NCBI GenBank assembly: GCA_003488465.1
Contig: DNLN01000157.1
Span: forward strand, 1-5,724
Length of the DNA stretch: 5,724 nucleotides
Direction of reading: 5' to 3'
Origin: Sutterella sp.
Lineage (GTDB): Bacteria > Pseudomonadota > Gammaproteobacteria > Burkholderiales > Burkholderiaceae_F
The notes under the pieces are model-generated. The model made no database searches, was not told where the DNA came from, and saw only the letters and a list, made by a program, of their open reading frames with translations. Every line of letters begins with the position of its first letter. Position 1 is the stretch's first letter. The translations under genes and the position numbers were made by a program. Of this stretch, positions 1 through 4,888 are shown in pieces.

Positions 1-182
1 GTGATCCGAGGTTTGCGCCTGAGCCTAAGGCTCTGACGCCGGAGACGGTTCGTCTTGAAATCTTTGGTGGCACTGGTGACAGCCATCTGCAACCCTCTTG
101 TCCGAACGGATCAAAAGGAGCGGAAGGAAAAGTCAGTGCTTGTTCCAAGGAAACCTTCCCGCTTGAGCGAGGAGTTGTTTAG
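1..182 (+). CDS. 3' end of an unidentified reading frame entering from the left
   Basis: A frame whose first full codon is at 3 is open from the window edge to a TAG at 180-182. It gives about 59 residues beginning DPRFAPEPKALTPETVRLEI. The first 20 or so residues read like a normal soluble protein. The rest (rich in Gly, Ser, Pro, Lys and Cys) reads like a non-conserved tail or out-of-frame sequence, so the true coding end may lie elsewhere. I recognise no domain or family. It could be the tail of a transposase or another gene cut by the window edge, or a chance open frame. A competing frame at 55-306 overlaps it, and neither has convincing support. Confidence 0.27.
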   Translation, partial: DPRFAPEPKALTPETVRLEIFGGTGDSHLQPSCPNGSKGAEGKVSACSKETFPLERGVV

Positions 183-193
183 CGGGCGGCTGA

Positions 194-226
194 CCGTTTC
201 AGCATCAGCCGGGCCGCCTGAGACGG
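194..226 (+). other. Hairpin just after the left-edge frame
   Basis: CCGTTTCAG (194-202) pairs with CTGAGACGG (218-226) over 9 bp with one G-U pair, around a 15-nt GC-rich loop. A second stem, GGCTGA (188-193) with TCAGCC (205-210), uses part of that loop, so the two are unlikely to form fully together. No U-tract follows, so it is not a standard intrinsic terminator. Its place 12 nt after the stop at 182 and before the likely start of transcription for the next gene suggests a 3'-end structure. Confidence 0.3.
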
Positions 227-288
227 AAATCTTCCAGTTCGTGGAAAAATTCGCAGAGTCATCAGGGTTTGTCCCGACATTCAGCCTG

Positions 289-294
289 TATGAT
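289..294 (+). promoter_or_regulatory. Candidate -10 box for the BOF-domain gene
   Basis: TATGAT matches the sigma70 -10 consensus in five of six positions and lies 37 nt before the ATG at 331. It would give a leader of about 30 nt containing the ribosome site. No good -35 box is visible at 16-18 bp upstream; TTTGTC at 268-273 is too close and weak. Confidence 0.35.
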
Positions 295-317
295 TCCTTC
301 CATTGATTTTTCATCTC

Positions 318-323
318 AGGAGA
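318..323 (+). promoter_or_regulatory. Ribosome binding site of the BOF-domain gene
   Basis: AGGAGA lies 7 nt before the ATG at 331, an ideal Shine-Dalgarno placement. It fixes that start, which is also followed at once by a signal peptide. Confidence 0.8.
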
Positions 324-330
324 GAGCGCC

Positions 331-684
331 ATGCGAAAACTCATCACAACCATCGCCGCAGCCGCCATCGCCCTCACCGGCGGCATCGCGTGCGCACAGT
401 TTGTAGACACCGCCCCTGCGGCCGTCACAACGATTTCCGAAGTCCTCAACACAGCCAAGGATGAGCAGCTCGTCACGCTTGAAGGGCGGATCACGAAGAA
501 AATCGGCCACGAGAAATATCAGTTTGCCGACCAGACCGGAACGATCGTCGCCGAACTCGACGACAAGGTTTTCGCTGGCCGCAGGGTCACGCCTCAGAAC
601 CTGCTTCGCGTCGAAGCCGAGGTGGACAAGGACTTCATGAAGACCGCGGAAATCGAGATCCACAAGTTCGAGATCGTCAGATAG
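331..684 (+). CDS. Exported YgiW/YdeI-type BOF (OB-fold) stress-tolerance protein
   Basis: This 117-residue protein matches the bacterial OB-fold (BOF, YgiW/YdeI) family in length and pattern. Residues 1-22 form a Sec signal peptide (MRK, an Ala/Leu/Ile core, then ACA before Gln23), so the mature protein is periplasmic. The rest is one OB domain showing the family's V-x-L-x-G-x-I strand (VTLEGRI), the YQFADQTGTI turn, a V-x-E-L-D strand, the G-x-x-V-x-P segment and a final VEAEVDKD...IEIHKFEIV strand pair. In enterobacteria relatives are linked to peroxide, cationic-peptide and other envelope stress; the family has no known enzyme activity and probably binds a ligand. The gene appears monocistronic. 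Its stop lies inside the 3' end of the opposing cyclophilin-like gene. The family call is confident, the exact role is not. Confidence 0.9.
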   Translation: MRKLITTIAAAAIALTGGIACAQFVDTAPAAVTTISEVLNTAKDEQLVTLEGRITKKIGHEKYQFADQTGTIVAELDDKVFAGRRVTPQNLLRVEAEVDKDFMKTAEIEIHKFEIVR

Positions 685-1096
685 ATCCCGCCTTGCGCAG
701 CACGACCTTCCGGGAACCGCTTTCGACAATGGCCTTGAGGCTATCCTCGGGAATCCGTCCCAGCAAAATGAGCCCAGGCGAATCGTCAAAAGGCTTTCGG
801 AATATCGCCAGGTTCCCCCAGGGCGCGTAATAGGCGACGTCGCCGCGCTGCGGCTCGTGAGAGGCTGGCGCTCCTTTCGTGCTGAGCCGCTTGTCAAGAT
901 AGGCGATGCGCTCGGTCGAGCCATAGTCCTCGAACATCACCGTGAGCGGAAACTGCTCAGAGAGCGAACGCGCGCTCTTCGTGTCATTGAGTGCAAACGG
1001 GTAAACCCGATTTCCGATTTCAATCTCGCACTGCTCGGCCATCGCCACTCCTCCAAGCAATGCGGCCAGCGCCGCCAGTGTGAATTTTGTCCGCAT
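677..1096 (-). CDS. Exported cyclophilin-like fold protein
   Basis: The protein has 139 residues. I start it at the ATG at 1096 rather than an upstream in-frame codon at 1207, because AGAAGGA lies 8 nt before it and a signal peptide follows (MRTKF, hydrophobic stretch to residue 19, AMA cleavage before Glu21). The mature part matches the cyclophilin-like family (Pfam Cyclophil_like2): LSEQFPLTVMFEDYGSTERI, AYLDKRLSTKGAPA, then the hallmark GDVAYYAPWGNLAIF, followed by SPGLILLGRIPE. Members share the cyclophilin beta-barrel but not the classical prolyl-isomerase active site, and their function is unknown. They often sit near flavodoxin, aldo-keto reductase or alcohol dehydrogenase genes (from memory). 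Here the divergent neighbour is an alcohol dehydrogenase, which fits. The 3' end overlaps the opposing BOF gene by 8 bp. Confidence 0.9.
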   Translation of the reverse strand: MRTKFTLAALAALLGGVAMAEQCEIEIGNRVYPFALNDTKSARSLSEQFPLTVMFEDYGSTERIAYLDKRLSTKGAPASHEPQRGDVAYYAPWGNLAIFRKPFDDSPGLILLGRIPEDSLKAIVESGSRKVVLRKAGSI

Positions 1097-1104
1097 GAAA
1101 ACAA

Positions 1105-1111
1105 TCCTTCT
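1105..1111 (-). promoter_or_regulatory. Ribosome binding site of the cyclophilin-like gene
   Basis: Read on the minus strand, AGAAGGA lies 8 nt before the ATG at 1096. It decides the start in favour of the signal-peptide-bearing form over the 37-residue longer frame. Confidence 0.7.
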
Positions 1112-1133
1112 TTTCAGACGAAAGCAGTTTAGA

Positions 1134-1166
1134 GGCGCGGCAATTTTTTCCTTGCCAAATCGCGCC
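1134..1166. promoter_or_regulatory. Interrupted inverted repeat between two divergent genes
   Basis: GGCGCG (1134-1139) matches CGCGCC (1161-1166). Inside it, GGCAA (1139-1143) matches TTGCC (1152-1156) around an 8-nt T-rich centre. The element lies about 40 bp before the cyclophilin-like start and 120 bp before the dehydrogenase start, a reasonable place for a regulator shared by the pair. No strong promoter is visible in 1097-1288. TTGCCA (1152-1157) with TACACA (1174-1179) at 16 bp is the best, weak, plus-strand candidate and would overlap the repeat. TAAACT is a possible minus-strand -10 at about 1128. Confidence 0.28.
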
Positions 1167-1275
1167 GATTCGATACACAAAACGTGCAAAGGCGACGCCC
1201 CGGACACAAACCCGCGAAGCTTCCCGGTATCGTTCCGGCACCACAGACATTGACTTCAACCCTTTTTTCAGATTC

Positions 1276-1281
1276 AGGAGA
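1276..1281 (+). promoter_or_regulatory. Ribosome binding site of the alcohol dehydrogenase
   Basis: AGGAGA lies 7 nt before the ATG at 1289. It decides that start against an upstream in-frame codon at 1184, whose extra 35 residues do not resemble the family. Confidence 0.85.
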
Positions 1282-1288
1282 AAACCAC

Positions 1289-2452
1289 ATGGAAGCATTC
1301 AATCTCTATCTTCCCACCCAGCTCATCTTCGGCAAGGACCGCCTTGGCGAGCTCAAGGACAAGATCGCTCCCTACGGCAAGAAGGTTCTGCTCACGTACG
1401 GCGGCGGCTCGATCAAGAAAATCGGTCTTTATGACAAGGTGCTCGAGCAGCTCGAGGGGTGCGAAGTCTTCGAACTGGCCGGCATCGAGCCCAATCCCAA
1501 GATCGAATCCGTGCGCAAGGGCGTTGAGATCTGCAAGAAGGAAGGCATCGACTTCATCGTTGCAGTGGGCGGAGGCAGCGTCATCGATGCCACGAAGAAC
1601 ATCGCAGCGGGCGCCTTCTACGACGGCGATCCCTGGGATCTCGTGCTCGATTCGAGCAAAATCGGCCGCACTGTTCCCTTCTTTGTCGTGCTCACCCTGG
1701 CCGCCACGGGCAGCGAGTACGACGGAGCCGGCGTGATTTCCAACCCCGAGACCAATGAAAAGCTGTTCCTTGGTGCTCCCAACCTCTTCCCCGTCGCCTC
1801 GTTCTGCGATCCGACGCTCACATTCACCGTGCCGGCCTGGCACACGGCCGCCGGCGCCGCCGACATCATGTCGCACACGTTCGAGCAGTATCTCGTGGCC
1901 GAAGGCAACACCGTAACGGACGGCCTGTGCGAGGCAATGCTGCGCACCGTGATCGAGAACGCCCCGAAGGCGATCGCCAACCCCAGCGACTACAACGCCC
2001 GCAGCGAACTCATGCTCGCAAGCTCGTTCGGCTGCTGCGGCCTGCTCGCCATCGGCCGCACTCCGAGCCCCTGGCCCTGCCACGGCATCGAGCACGAAAT
2101 TTCCGCCTTCACCGACATCACCCACGGTGCGGGCCTGGCGATCATCACCCCGCGCTGGATGCGCTACAGCCTGACCGAGCAGACCGCCCCGCGCTTTGCC
2201 CAGTACGGCGTGCGCGTCTGGGGGCTTGATCCGAAGGCTCCCGCCATGGAGACCGCCCGCAAGGCGATCGAGAAGACCGCAGAGTTCTTCGTCTCGATCG
2301 GGATTCCGGCTCACCTCTCCGATCTCGGCGTCACGAACGAGCACTTCGAAGAGATGGCCGATCACCTGCTCTCGCACTGGTGGCCGCTCACGGGCGCCAT
2401 CCGTCCGATCGACAAGGCGGGCGTGCTGGAAATTCTGAACGCCTCGCTCTAA
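1289..2452 (+). CDS. Iron-dependent alcohol/aldehyde dehydrogenase, YqhD/BDH type
   Basis: The 387-residue protein has the same length as E. coli YqhD as I recall it, and resembles it throughout (MEAFNLYLPTQLIFGK against a similar YqhD start). The N-terminal Rossmann-like half carries TYGGGSIKK (residues 36-44), the usual NAD(P)H pocket of the BDH branch, and the second glycine motif GGGSVID (94-100). ATGSE lies at 139-143. The C-terminal helical half holds the four expected metal ligands: Asp192 and His196 (in ADIMSHTFEQY), His265 (PCHGIEHE) and His279 (DITHG); the 14-residue gap between the last two is as in YqhD. All are intact, so it should be an active cytoplasmic enzyme reducing aldehydes to alcohols, most likely with NADPH. 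The substrate cannot be read from sequence; butanal-type and other short or reactive aldehydes are typical. It is transcribed alone and ends at a strong terminator. Confidence 0.95.
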   Translation: MEAFNLYLPTQLIFGKDRLGELKDKIAPYGKKVLLTYGGGSIKKIGLYDKVLEQLEGCEVFELAGIEPNPKIESVRKGVEICKKEGIDFIVAVGGGSVIDATKNIAAGAFYDGDPWDLVLDSSKIGRTVPFFVVLTLAATGSEYDGAGVISNPETNEKLFLGAPNLFPVASFCDPTLTFTVPAWHTAAGAADIMSHTFEQYLVAEGNTVTDGLCEAMLRTVIENAPKAIANPSDYNARSELMLASSFGCCGLLAIGRTPSPWPCHGIEHEISAFTDITHGAGLAIITPRWMRYSLTEQTAPRFAQYGVRVWGLDPKAPAMETARKAIEKTAEFFVSIGIPAHLSDLGVTNEHFEEMADHLLSHWWPLTGAIRPIDKAGVLEILNASL

Positions 2453-2465
2453 AAGTCTCCGGAAA

Positions 2466-2485
2466 AGCCTGCCGAAACGCAGGCT
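2466..2485 (+). other. Hairpin before the dehydrogenase terminator
   Basis: AGCCTGC (2466-2472) and GCAGGCT (2479-2485) form a perfect 7-bp stem with loop CGAAAC, 13 nt after the dehydrogenase stop. There is no U-tract. It probably adds a stable 3' structure ahead of the true terminator. Confidence 0.6.
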
Positions 2486-2493
2486 CAAGAACA

Positions 2494-2524
2494 TGAAAAA
2501 ACCAGCATCATGCTGGTTTTTTCA
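2494..2524 (+). terminator. Intrinsic terminator of the alcohol dehydrogenase
   Basis: TGAAAAAACCAGCA (2494-2507) and TGCTGGTTTTTTCA (2511-2524) are perfect 14-bp inverted repeats around a 3-nt loop. The GC-rich core CCAGCA/TGCTGG is followed by six T's and preceded by six A's, the classic form of a Rho-independent terminator that can work in both directions. It lies 41 nt after the dehydrogenase stop. No minus-strand gene ends here, so its main use is on the plus strand. Confidence 0.92.
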
Positions 2525-2548
2525 TTTTCAAATCATCATGTTGAAAAT
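2524..2548. repeat. AT-rich inverted repeat after the terminator
   Basis: ATTTTCAA (2524-2531) and TTGAAAAT (2541-2548) are perfect 8-bp arms with a 9-nt spacer. A smaller CTCGC/GCGAG repeat follows (2554-2568). The AT-rich arms look more like a protein-binding palindrome than a stable RNA hairpin, but it lies 75 bp before the nearest candidate -10 box. Confidence 0.4.
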
Positions 2549-2622
2549 ACCAACTCGCCTTTAGCGAGAAATCCATGCCGAAATCCCCAACGCCCCTTTC
2601 TCGGCTTCGTGCATTTCTGGGC

Positions 2623-2628
2623 TAGACT
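2623..2628 (+). promoter_or_regulatory. Candidate -10 box for the M15 peptidase
   Basis: TAGACT in the context GGCTAGACT lies 40 nt before the ATG at 2663. It would give a short leader of roughly 30 nt. No convincing -35 box is seen. The same GGCTAGA heptamer precedes the gene at 4085, which supports the call. Confidence 0.4.
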
Positions 2629-2662
2629 TTGCGGACATTTCCATGCCCTCGGGTTTTTCATC

Positions 2663-3340
2663 ATGACTCACCTTGCCAAGCCCCTCACGGCCCTTGCGTG
2701 CCTTGCCGCGATGGGCTGCGCCCTCGCCTCTCCCATTGCCGAATTCTCCGTTCAACCCATTCCGGATGCAGTCTTTGCCCGGATGATCGGAAAAAGCTAC
2801 CCGAAGGACTGCAAGGTGCCCCGCTCGGATCTGCGCTATCTGCGAATCACGCACATCGGCTTTGACGGCAAGCCCCGCACGGGCGAGATGGTGGTCAATC
2901 GCCGCATTGCAGCCGAGGTGCTTGAAATCTTCCGCAAGCTTTACGCCGCCCGCTACCCGATCGAGCGCATTCAGCTGATGGACGACTTTGATGCCAATGA
3001 CGAGCGGGCGATGACCGCCAACAACACCTCAAGCTTCTGCTACCGCACGATCAGCGGCACGAAGACGATCTCCAAGCACGGCTACGGCATTGCCGTTGAC
3101 CTCAACACGCTCTACAACCCGTATGTCGTTCCGAGAAAGGACGGCACGATTCACATCGAACCCGAAGCGGGCCGCCCCTATGTGGATCGCTCCTTGCCCA
3201 ACCCGTACAAAATCGACAGGAACGATCTCGCCTACAAGCTCTTTACCGAACGAGGATTCATCTGGGGCGGCAGCTGGTCGACCCGCAAGGACTACCAGCA
3301 CTTCGAAAAGCCGACGGCGATCCTCCTGCAGCAGCCCTGA
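2663..3340 (+). CDS. Exported M15-family zinc D,D-/L,D-peptidase (VanY/endolysin-like)
   Basis: The protein has 225 residues from the ATG at 2663. The frame is open back to 2510, but that part runs through the terminator and is not coding. Residues 1-22 are a signal peptide (MTHLAKPLT, hydrophobic core, ALA before Ser23). The M15 zinc site is complete: SKHGYGIAVD (137-146) gives ligands His139 and Asp146, and DYQHFE (210-215) gives His213 and a Glu. A Trp-Gly-Gly segment (201-203) precedes the last motif, as usual. Cys50 and Cys126 could form a periplasmic disulfide. Family members cut peptidoglycan stem peptides (D-Ala-D-Ala or L-Ala-D-Glu type bonds); which bond is cut here is not clear. 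There is no strong Shine-Dalgarno sequence before the start. A lipobox reading (AMGC at 16-19) is possible but poor. Confidence 0.9.
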   Translation: MTHLAKPLTALACLAAMGCALASPIAEFSVQPIPDAVFARMIGKSYPKDCKVPRSDLRYLRITHIGFDGKPRTGEMVVNRRIAAEVLEIFRKLYAARYPIERIQLMDDFDANDERAMTANNTSSFCYRTISGTKTISKHGYGIAVDLNTLYNPYVVPRKDGTIHIEPEAGRPYVDRSLPNPYKIDRNDLAYKLFTERGFIWGGSWSTRKDYQHFEKPTAILLQQP

Positions 3341-3350
3341 TGAGGGATGC
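3331..3350. other. Imperfect palindrome at a tail-to-tail junction
   Basis: GCAGCCCT (3331-3338) and AGGGATGC (3343-3350) pair except for one G-A mismatch, around loop GATG. It spans the peptidase stop and the 15-bp gap to the opposing exporter gene. It may end transcripts in both directions, but no T-tract flanks it on either strand. Confidence 0.3.
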
Positions 3351-3355
3351 GGACC

Positions 3356-3949
3356 TCAACCGGGCAGCGGCTGGGCGAGCAGCGTGAACGCGCAGTAGAG
3401 CAGGCTTGCCGCCATCACCCAGTTGAAGGGCTTGCGGTATTTGGCGAAAAACCTGCGGAAGACCGCGCCTGCAGCAGCCCAGAGAAGATTCGCCGAGCAC
3501 CCTGCGGCCGCCAGAAAGAGCGCAAAGGCAACAATCGTCCAGACGCCTGAATAGTGCGGAAGAATGAATGCGGAGAACGCCGTCAGGCCGTAGAGCATGA
3601 TCTTTACGTTCATGAACTGCAGCAGCAGCCCGGCTCCAAAGCTGTTCGACTCCAGAAGCTCCCTTGCGCTCTTTGGCTTATCGCGCACCACGACCCAGGC
3701 AAGCCAGAGGATGTACGCGGCGCCCACCCACACCATCACCGGCGTCACCTGGGGCATCAGCTCGTAAAGCGTCCCGGTAAAGAGCGCGCTCATCGCCATG
3801 ATGAAGAAAAAGCCGCAGAAAATGCCCAGGTTGAACGGCAGCGACCTGATCATCCCGAAGCGCTCGGCATTCATCATCGACATCAGATTATTGGGCCCCG
3901 GCGTAATCACCGTGAACGCGACGTACATCAGGAATGCGACTTTGTCCAT
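3356..3949 (-). CDS. LysE-family amino-acid exporter, EamB (cysteine/O-acetylserine)-like
   Basis: The 197-residue inner-membrane protein has six predicted membrane helices (about 4-24, 38-62, 67-88, 105-130, 136-162 and 174-193). Near the N-terminus it has the LysE/RhtB signature TPGPNN (16-21). It resembles E. coli EamB (about 195 residues) beyond the general family pattern: GAAYILWLAW (76-85), LQFMNVKIMLYGLTAFSAF (110-128), NLLWAAAGAVFRRFFAKYRK (154-173) and LLYCAF near the end all have close counterparts there. EamB exports cysteine and O-acetylserine using the proton gradient, so a related substrate is likely though not proven. The start at 3949 puts the helix and GPNN motif in the usual place. 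Its ribosome site is weak (AAAGAG about 10 nt upstream). The gene converges with the peptidase and diverges from the YiiX-like gene. Confidence 0.92.
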   Translation of the reverse strand: MDKVAFLMYVAFTVITPGPNNLMSMMNAERFGMIRSLPFNLGIFCGFFFIMAMSALFTGTLYELMPQVTPVMVWVGAAYILWLAWVVVRDKPKSARELLESNSFGAGLLLQFMNVKIMLYGLTAFSAFILPHYSGVWTIVAFALFLAAAGCSANLLWAAAGAVFRRFFAKYRKPFNWVMAASLLYCAFTLLAQPLPG

Positions 3950-3987
3950 TGAAAAAACTCTTTGTCCGAGAACTACGGCTAGCAGAT

Positions 3988-4011
3988 GGCGGCGAGAAAC
4001 CCGCCCTTTTT
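3988..4011 (+). other. Terminator-like hairpin in the divergent intergenic region
   Basis: GGCGG (3988-3992) pairs with CCGCC (4001-4005) around an 8-nt loop and is followed by CTTTTT. On the plus strand this looks like a short intrinsic terminator, yet no plus-strand gene ends here. It lies 40-60 nt before the minus-strand exporter start, so it could stop antisense transcripts or be part of the exporter's promoter or leader region. Confidence 0.3.
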
Positions 4012-4051
4012 GCCGCCCGGTAATTTAGCAGGCGCGCCGCCGCGGCCCGGC

Positions 4052-4057
4052 TAGAAT
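4052..4057 (+). promoter_or_regulatory. Candidate -10 box for the YiiX-like gene
   Basis: TAGAAT matches the -10 consensus in five of six positions and lies 33 nt before the ATG at 4085. The expected -35 position (about 4029-4034) is GC-rich and poor. The leader would be only about 20 nt and holds no Shine-Dalgarno sequence. Confidence 0.45.
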
Positions 4058-4084
4058 AATTTCCTAATTCTTCTGCGCGCCGTC

Positions 4085-4687
4085 ATGCCCTGTTTACGCC
4101 ACATTCTCATTGCCTGTCTTGCACTAGCCGTCGCGGGCGACTTCGCCTGGCACTTCTACGAAGGCGATCCCGACCGGATCGTCAGGCCGAGGGATCTTCG
4201 TCGTGCACCTCCGCTCAAAGCCGGAGACCTTGTGCTCATCGCGAGAACCGGAGCCGCAGGAAACCTCATGCGGCTTGCGGCCAAAACGCCCTGGACGCAC
4301 GTGGCGCTTGTCGTCTCCGACAATCCGCCGCTTCTGGCATCGGCGCAGCAATCCGACGGGATGCTCGGCGTGCGGATCGAAGGCATCGATGTGGAACGCT
4401 TTGCCGCCCGGGCTGAAGAATTCGCCCTTGCCCGCATCAGCCCCTGCGCGGAGCTTTGCGCAAAGGCCGCCAGCGCCGCCCTGGGAGAAATCGGGAAAAA
4501 AGGAAAAACAAGCTTCGGCGCGCAAGCCTTCGGCACCCTTTCAGGCGCAAGTTTTGTCGCAAGAAGCTTCAATCTGCCGGAAAAAGATCTTGCCAAGGCC
4601 TCGGACGGATCAGAAAAACCGGTCCTGCCTGAGGACATCCTGTCCCGCCTCGGGGCAAAAATCATATTTTCGACAAGAAAAAATTAG
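4085..4687 (+). CDS. YiiX-like permuted NlpC/P60 (papain-fold) protein, probably catalytically dead
   Basis: The protein has 200 residues. Residues 5-18 are a hydrophobic signal or anchor. The motif AGDLVLIARTG...AAKTPWTHVALVV (46-77) matches the start of the YiiX-type permuted NlpC/P60 domain (GD-hydrophobic...T-x-SHxG) and supplies the catalytic His72. PVLPEDIL (179-186) matches the family's closing P-x-x-h segment. The expected Cys motif (YCSEVV in YiiX) corresponds to SGASFVA (153-159), so the nucleophile is Gly154. The usual Glu after the second strand is Ser86 or Ala85. It may therefore bind lipids, peptides or cell-wall fragments without hydrolysing them, or Cys121/Cys125 may act instead. 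In the family, known substrates are amide or thioester bonds in lipids or peptides. No Shine-Dalgarno sequence precedes the ATG; the start is chosen from the signal-like N-terminus. The last residues (STRKN) run into the AT-rich gap. Confidence 0.72.
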   Translation: MPCLRHILIACLALAVAGDFAWHFYEGDPDRIVRPRDLRRAPPLKAGDLVLIARTGAAGNLMRLAAKTPWTHVALVVSDNPPLLASAQQSDGMLGVRIEGIDVERFAARAEEFALARISPCAELCAKAASAALGEIGKKGKTSFGAQAFGTLSGASFVARSFNLPEKDLAKASDGSEKPVLPEDILSRLGAKIIFSTRKN

Positions 4688-4888
4688 AAAAATAGAATTT
4701 TCAGCGATATTCCAGAGAAAACTTCGCAAAAATAAAAAGTAACACGAAATTTCATCAAATAACCCATTCTGATTTTTCTGAACTTTCGTAAAAGCGAAGT
4801 AAAAGCGGAAAAACACAAAAAAATAAACGAAAATTCCAAAAAGACCAGAAAAGCAAGATGACGTAAAGGGAAAAAACAAGAAAAAATC
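4688..4888. other. AT-rich convergent gap with phased A-tracts
   Basis: This 201-bp gap between two convergent genes is far more AT-rich than the rest of the window and strongly purine-biased on the plus strand. A-tracts are centred near 4791, 4802, 4811, 4820, 4831, 4840, 4850, 4873 and 4883, on average close to one helical turn apart with one turn skipped. That arrangement is known to bend DNA. Open frames on the minus strand here are Phe/Leu-rich products of the T-runs and not genes. I see no intrinsic terminator with a firm GC stem. Confidence 0.6.
4788..4809 (+). repeat. Two tandem 11-bp units in the AT-rich gap
   Basis: GTAAAAGCGAA (4788-4798) is followed at once by GTAAAAGCGGA (4799-4809), differing in one base. 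The first unit overlaps a weak hairpin (ACTTTCG 4782-4788 with CGAAGT 4795-4800). The 11-bp period feeds the A-tract phasing of the region. Confidence 0.6.

Noticed and set aside
21..33. GAGCCT-A-AGGCTC palindrome
   Set aside because: It is short, has a one-base centre so it cannot form a normal hairpin loop, and lies within an open frame; it is probably chance.
55..306. 83-residue plus-strand frame starting with TTG
   Set aside because: It has a weak start with no ribosome site, no recognisable family, and overlaps another open frame and the hairpin at 194-226. The C-terminal half looks somewhat protein-like, so it is not fully excluded.
1097..1207. 37-residue N-terminal extension of the cyclophilin-like protein
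   Set aside because: It would bury the signal peptide; AGAAGGA at 1105-1111 supports the ATG at 1096.
1250..1255. TTGACT as a -35 box for the dehydrogenase
   Set aside because: A -10 at the right distance would fall on the ribosome site (1273-1281), and the sequence there is not promoter-like.
1184..1288. 35-residue N-terminal extension of the dehydrogenase
   Set aside because: The ideal ribosome site at 1276-1281 and the match to the YqhD N-terminus both place the start at 1289.
1274..2494. 406-residue open frame on the minus strand
   Set aside because: It is the antisense of the alcohol dehydrogenase, has no family features, and exists because of GC-rich codon bias in the real gene.
2510..2662. 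51-residue N-terminal extension of the M15 peptidase
   Set aside because: It begins inside the dehydrogenase terminator and would put the signal peptide in the middle of the protein.
2663..2719. Lipoprotein signal (AMGC) in the M15 peptidase
   Set aside because: The -3 and -2 residues (Ala, Met) are poor for a lipobox, and a good signal peptidase I site (ALA before Ser23) follows.
4721..4800. ACTTCGC/GCGAAGT 7-bp inverted repeat across the AT-rich gap
   Set aside because: The arms are 66 bp apart with no pairing in the flanks, so chance is the simplest explanation.
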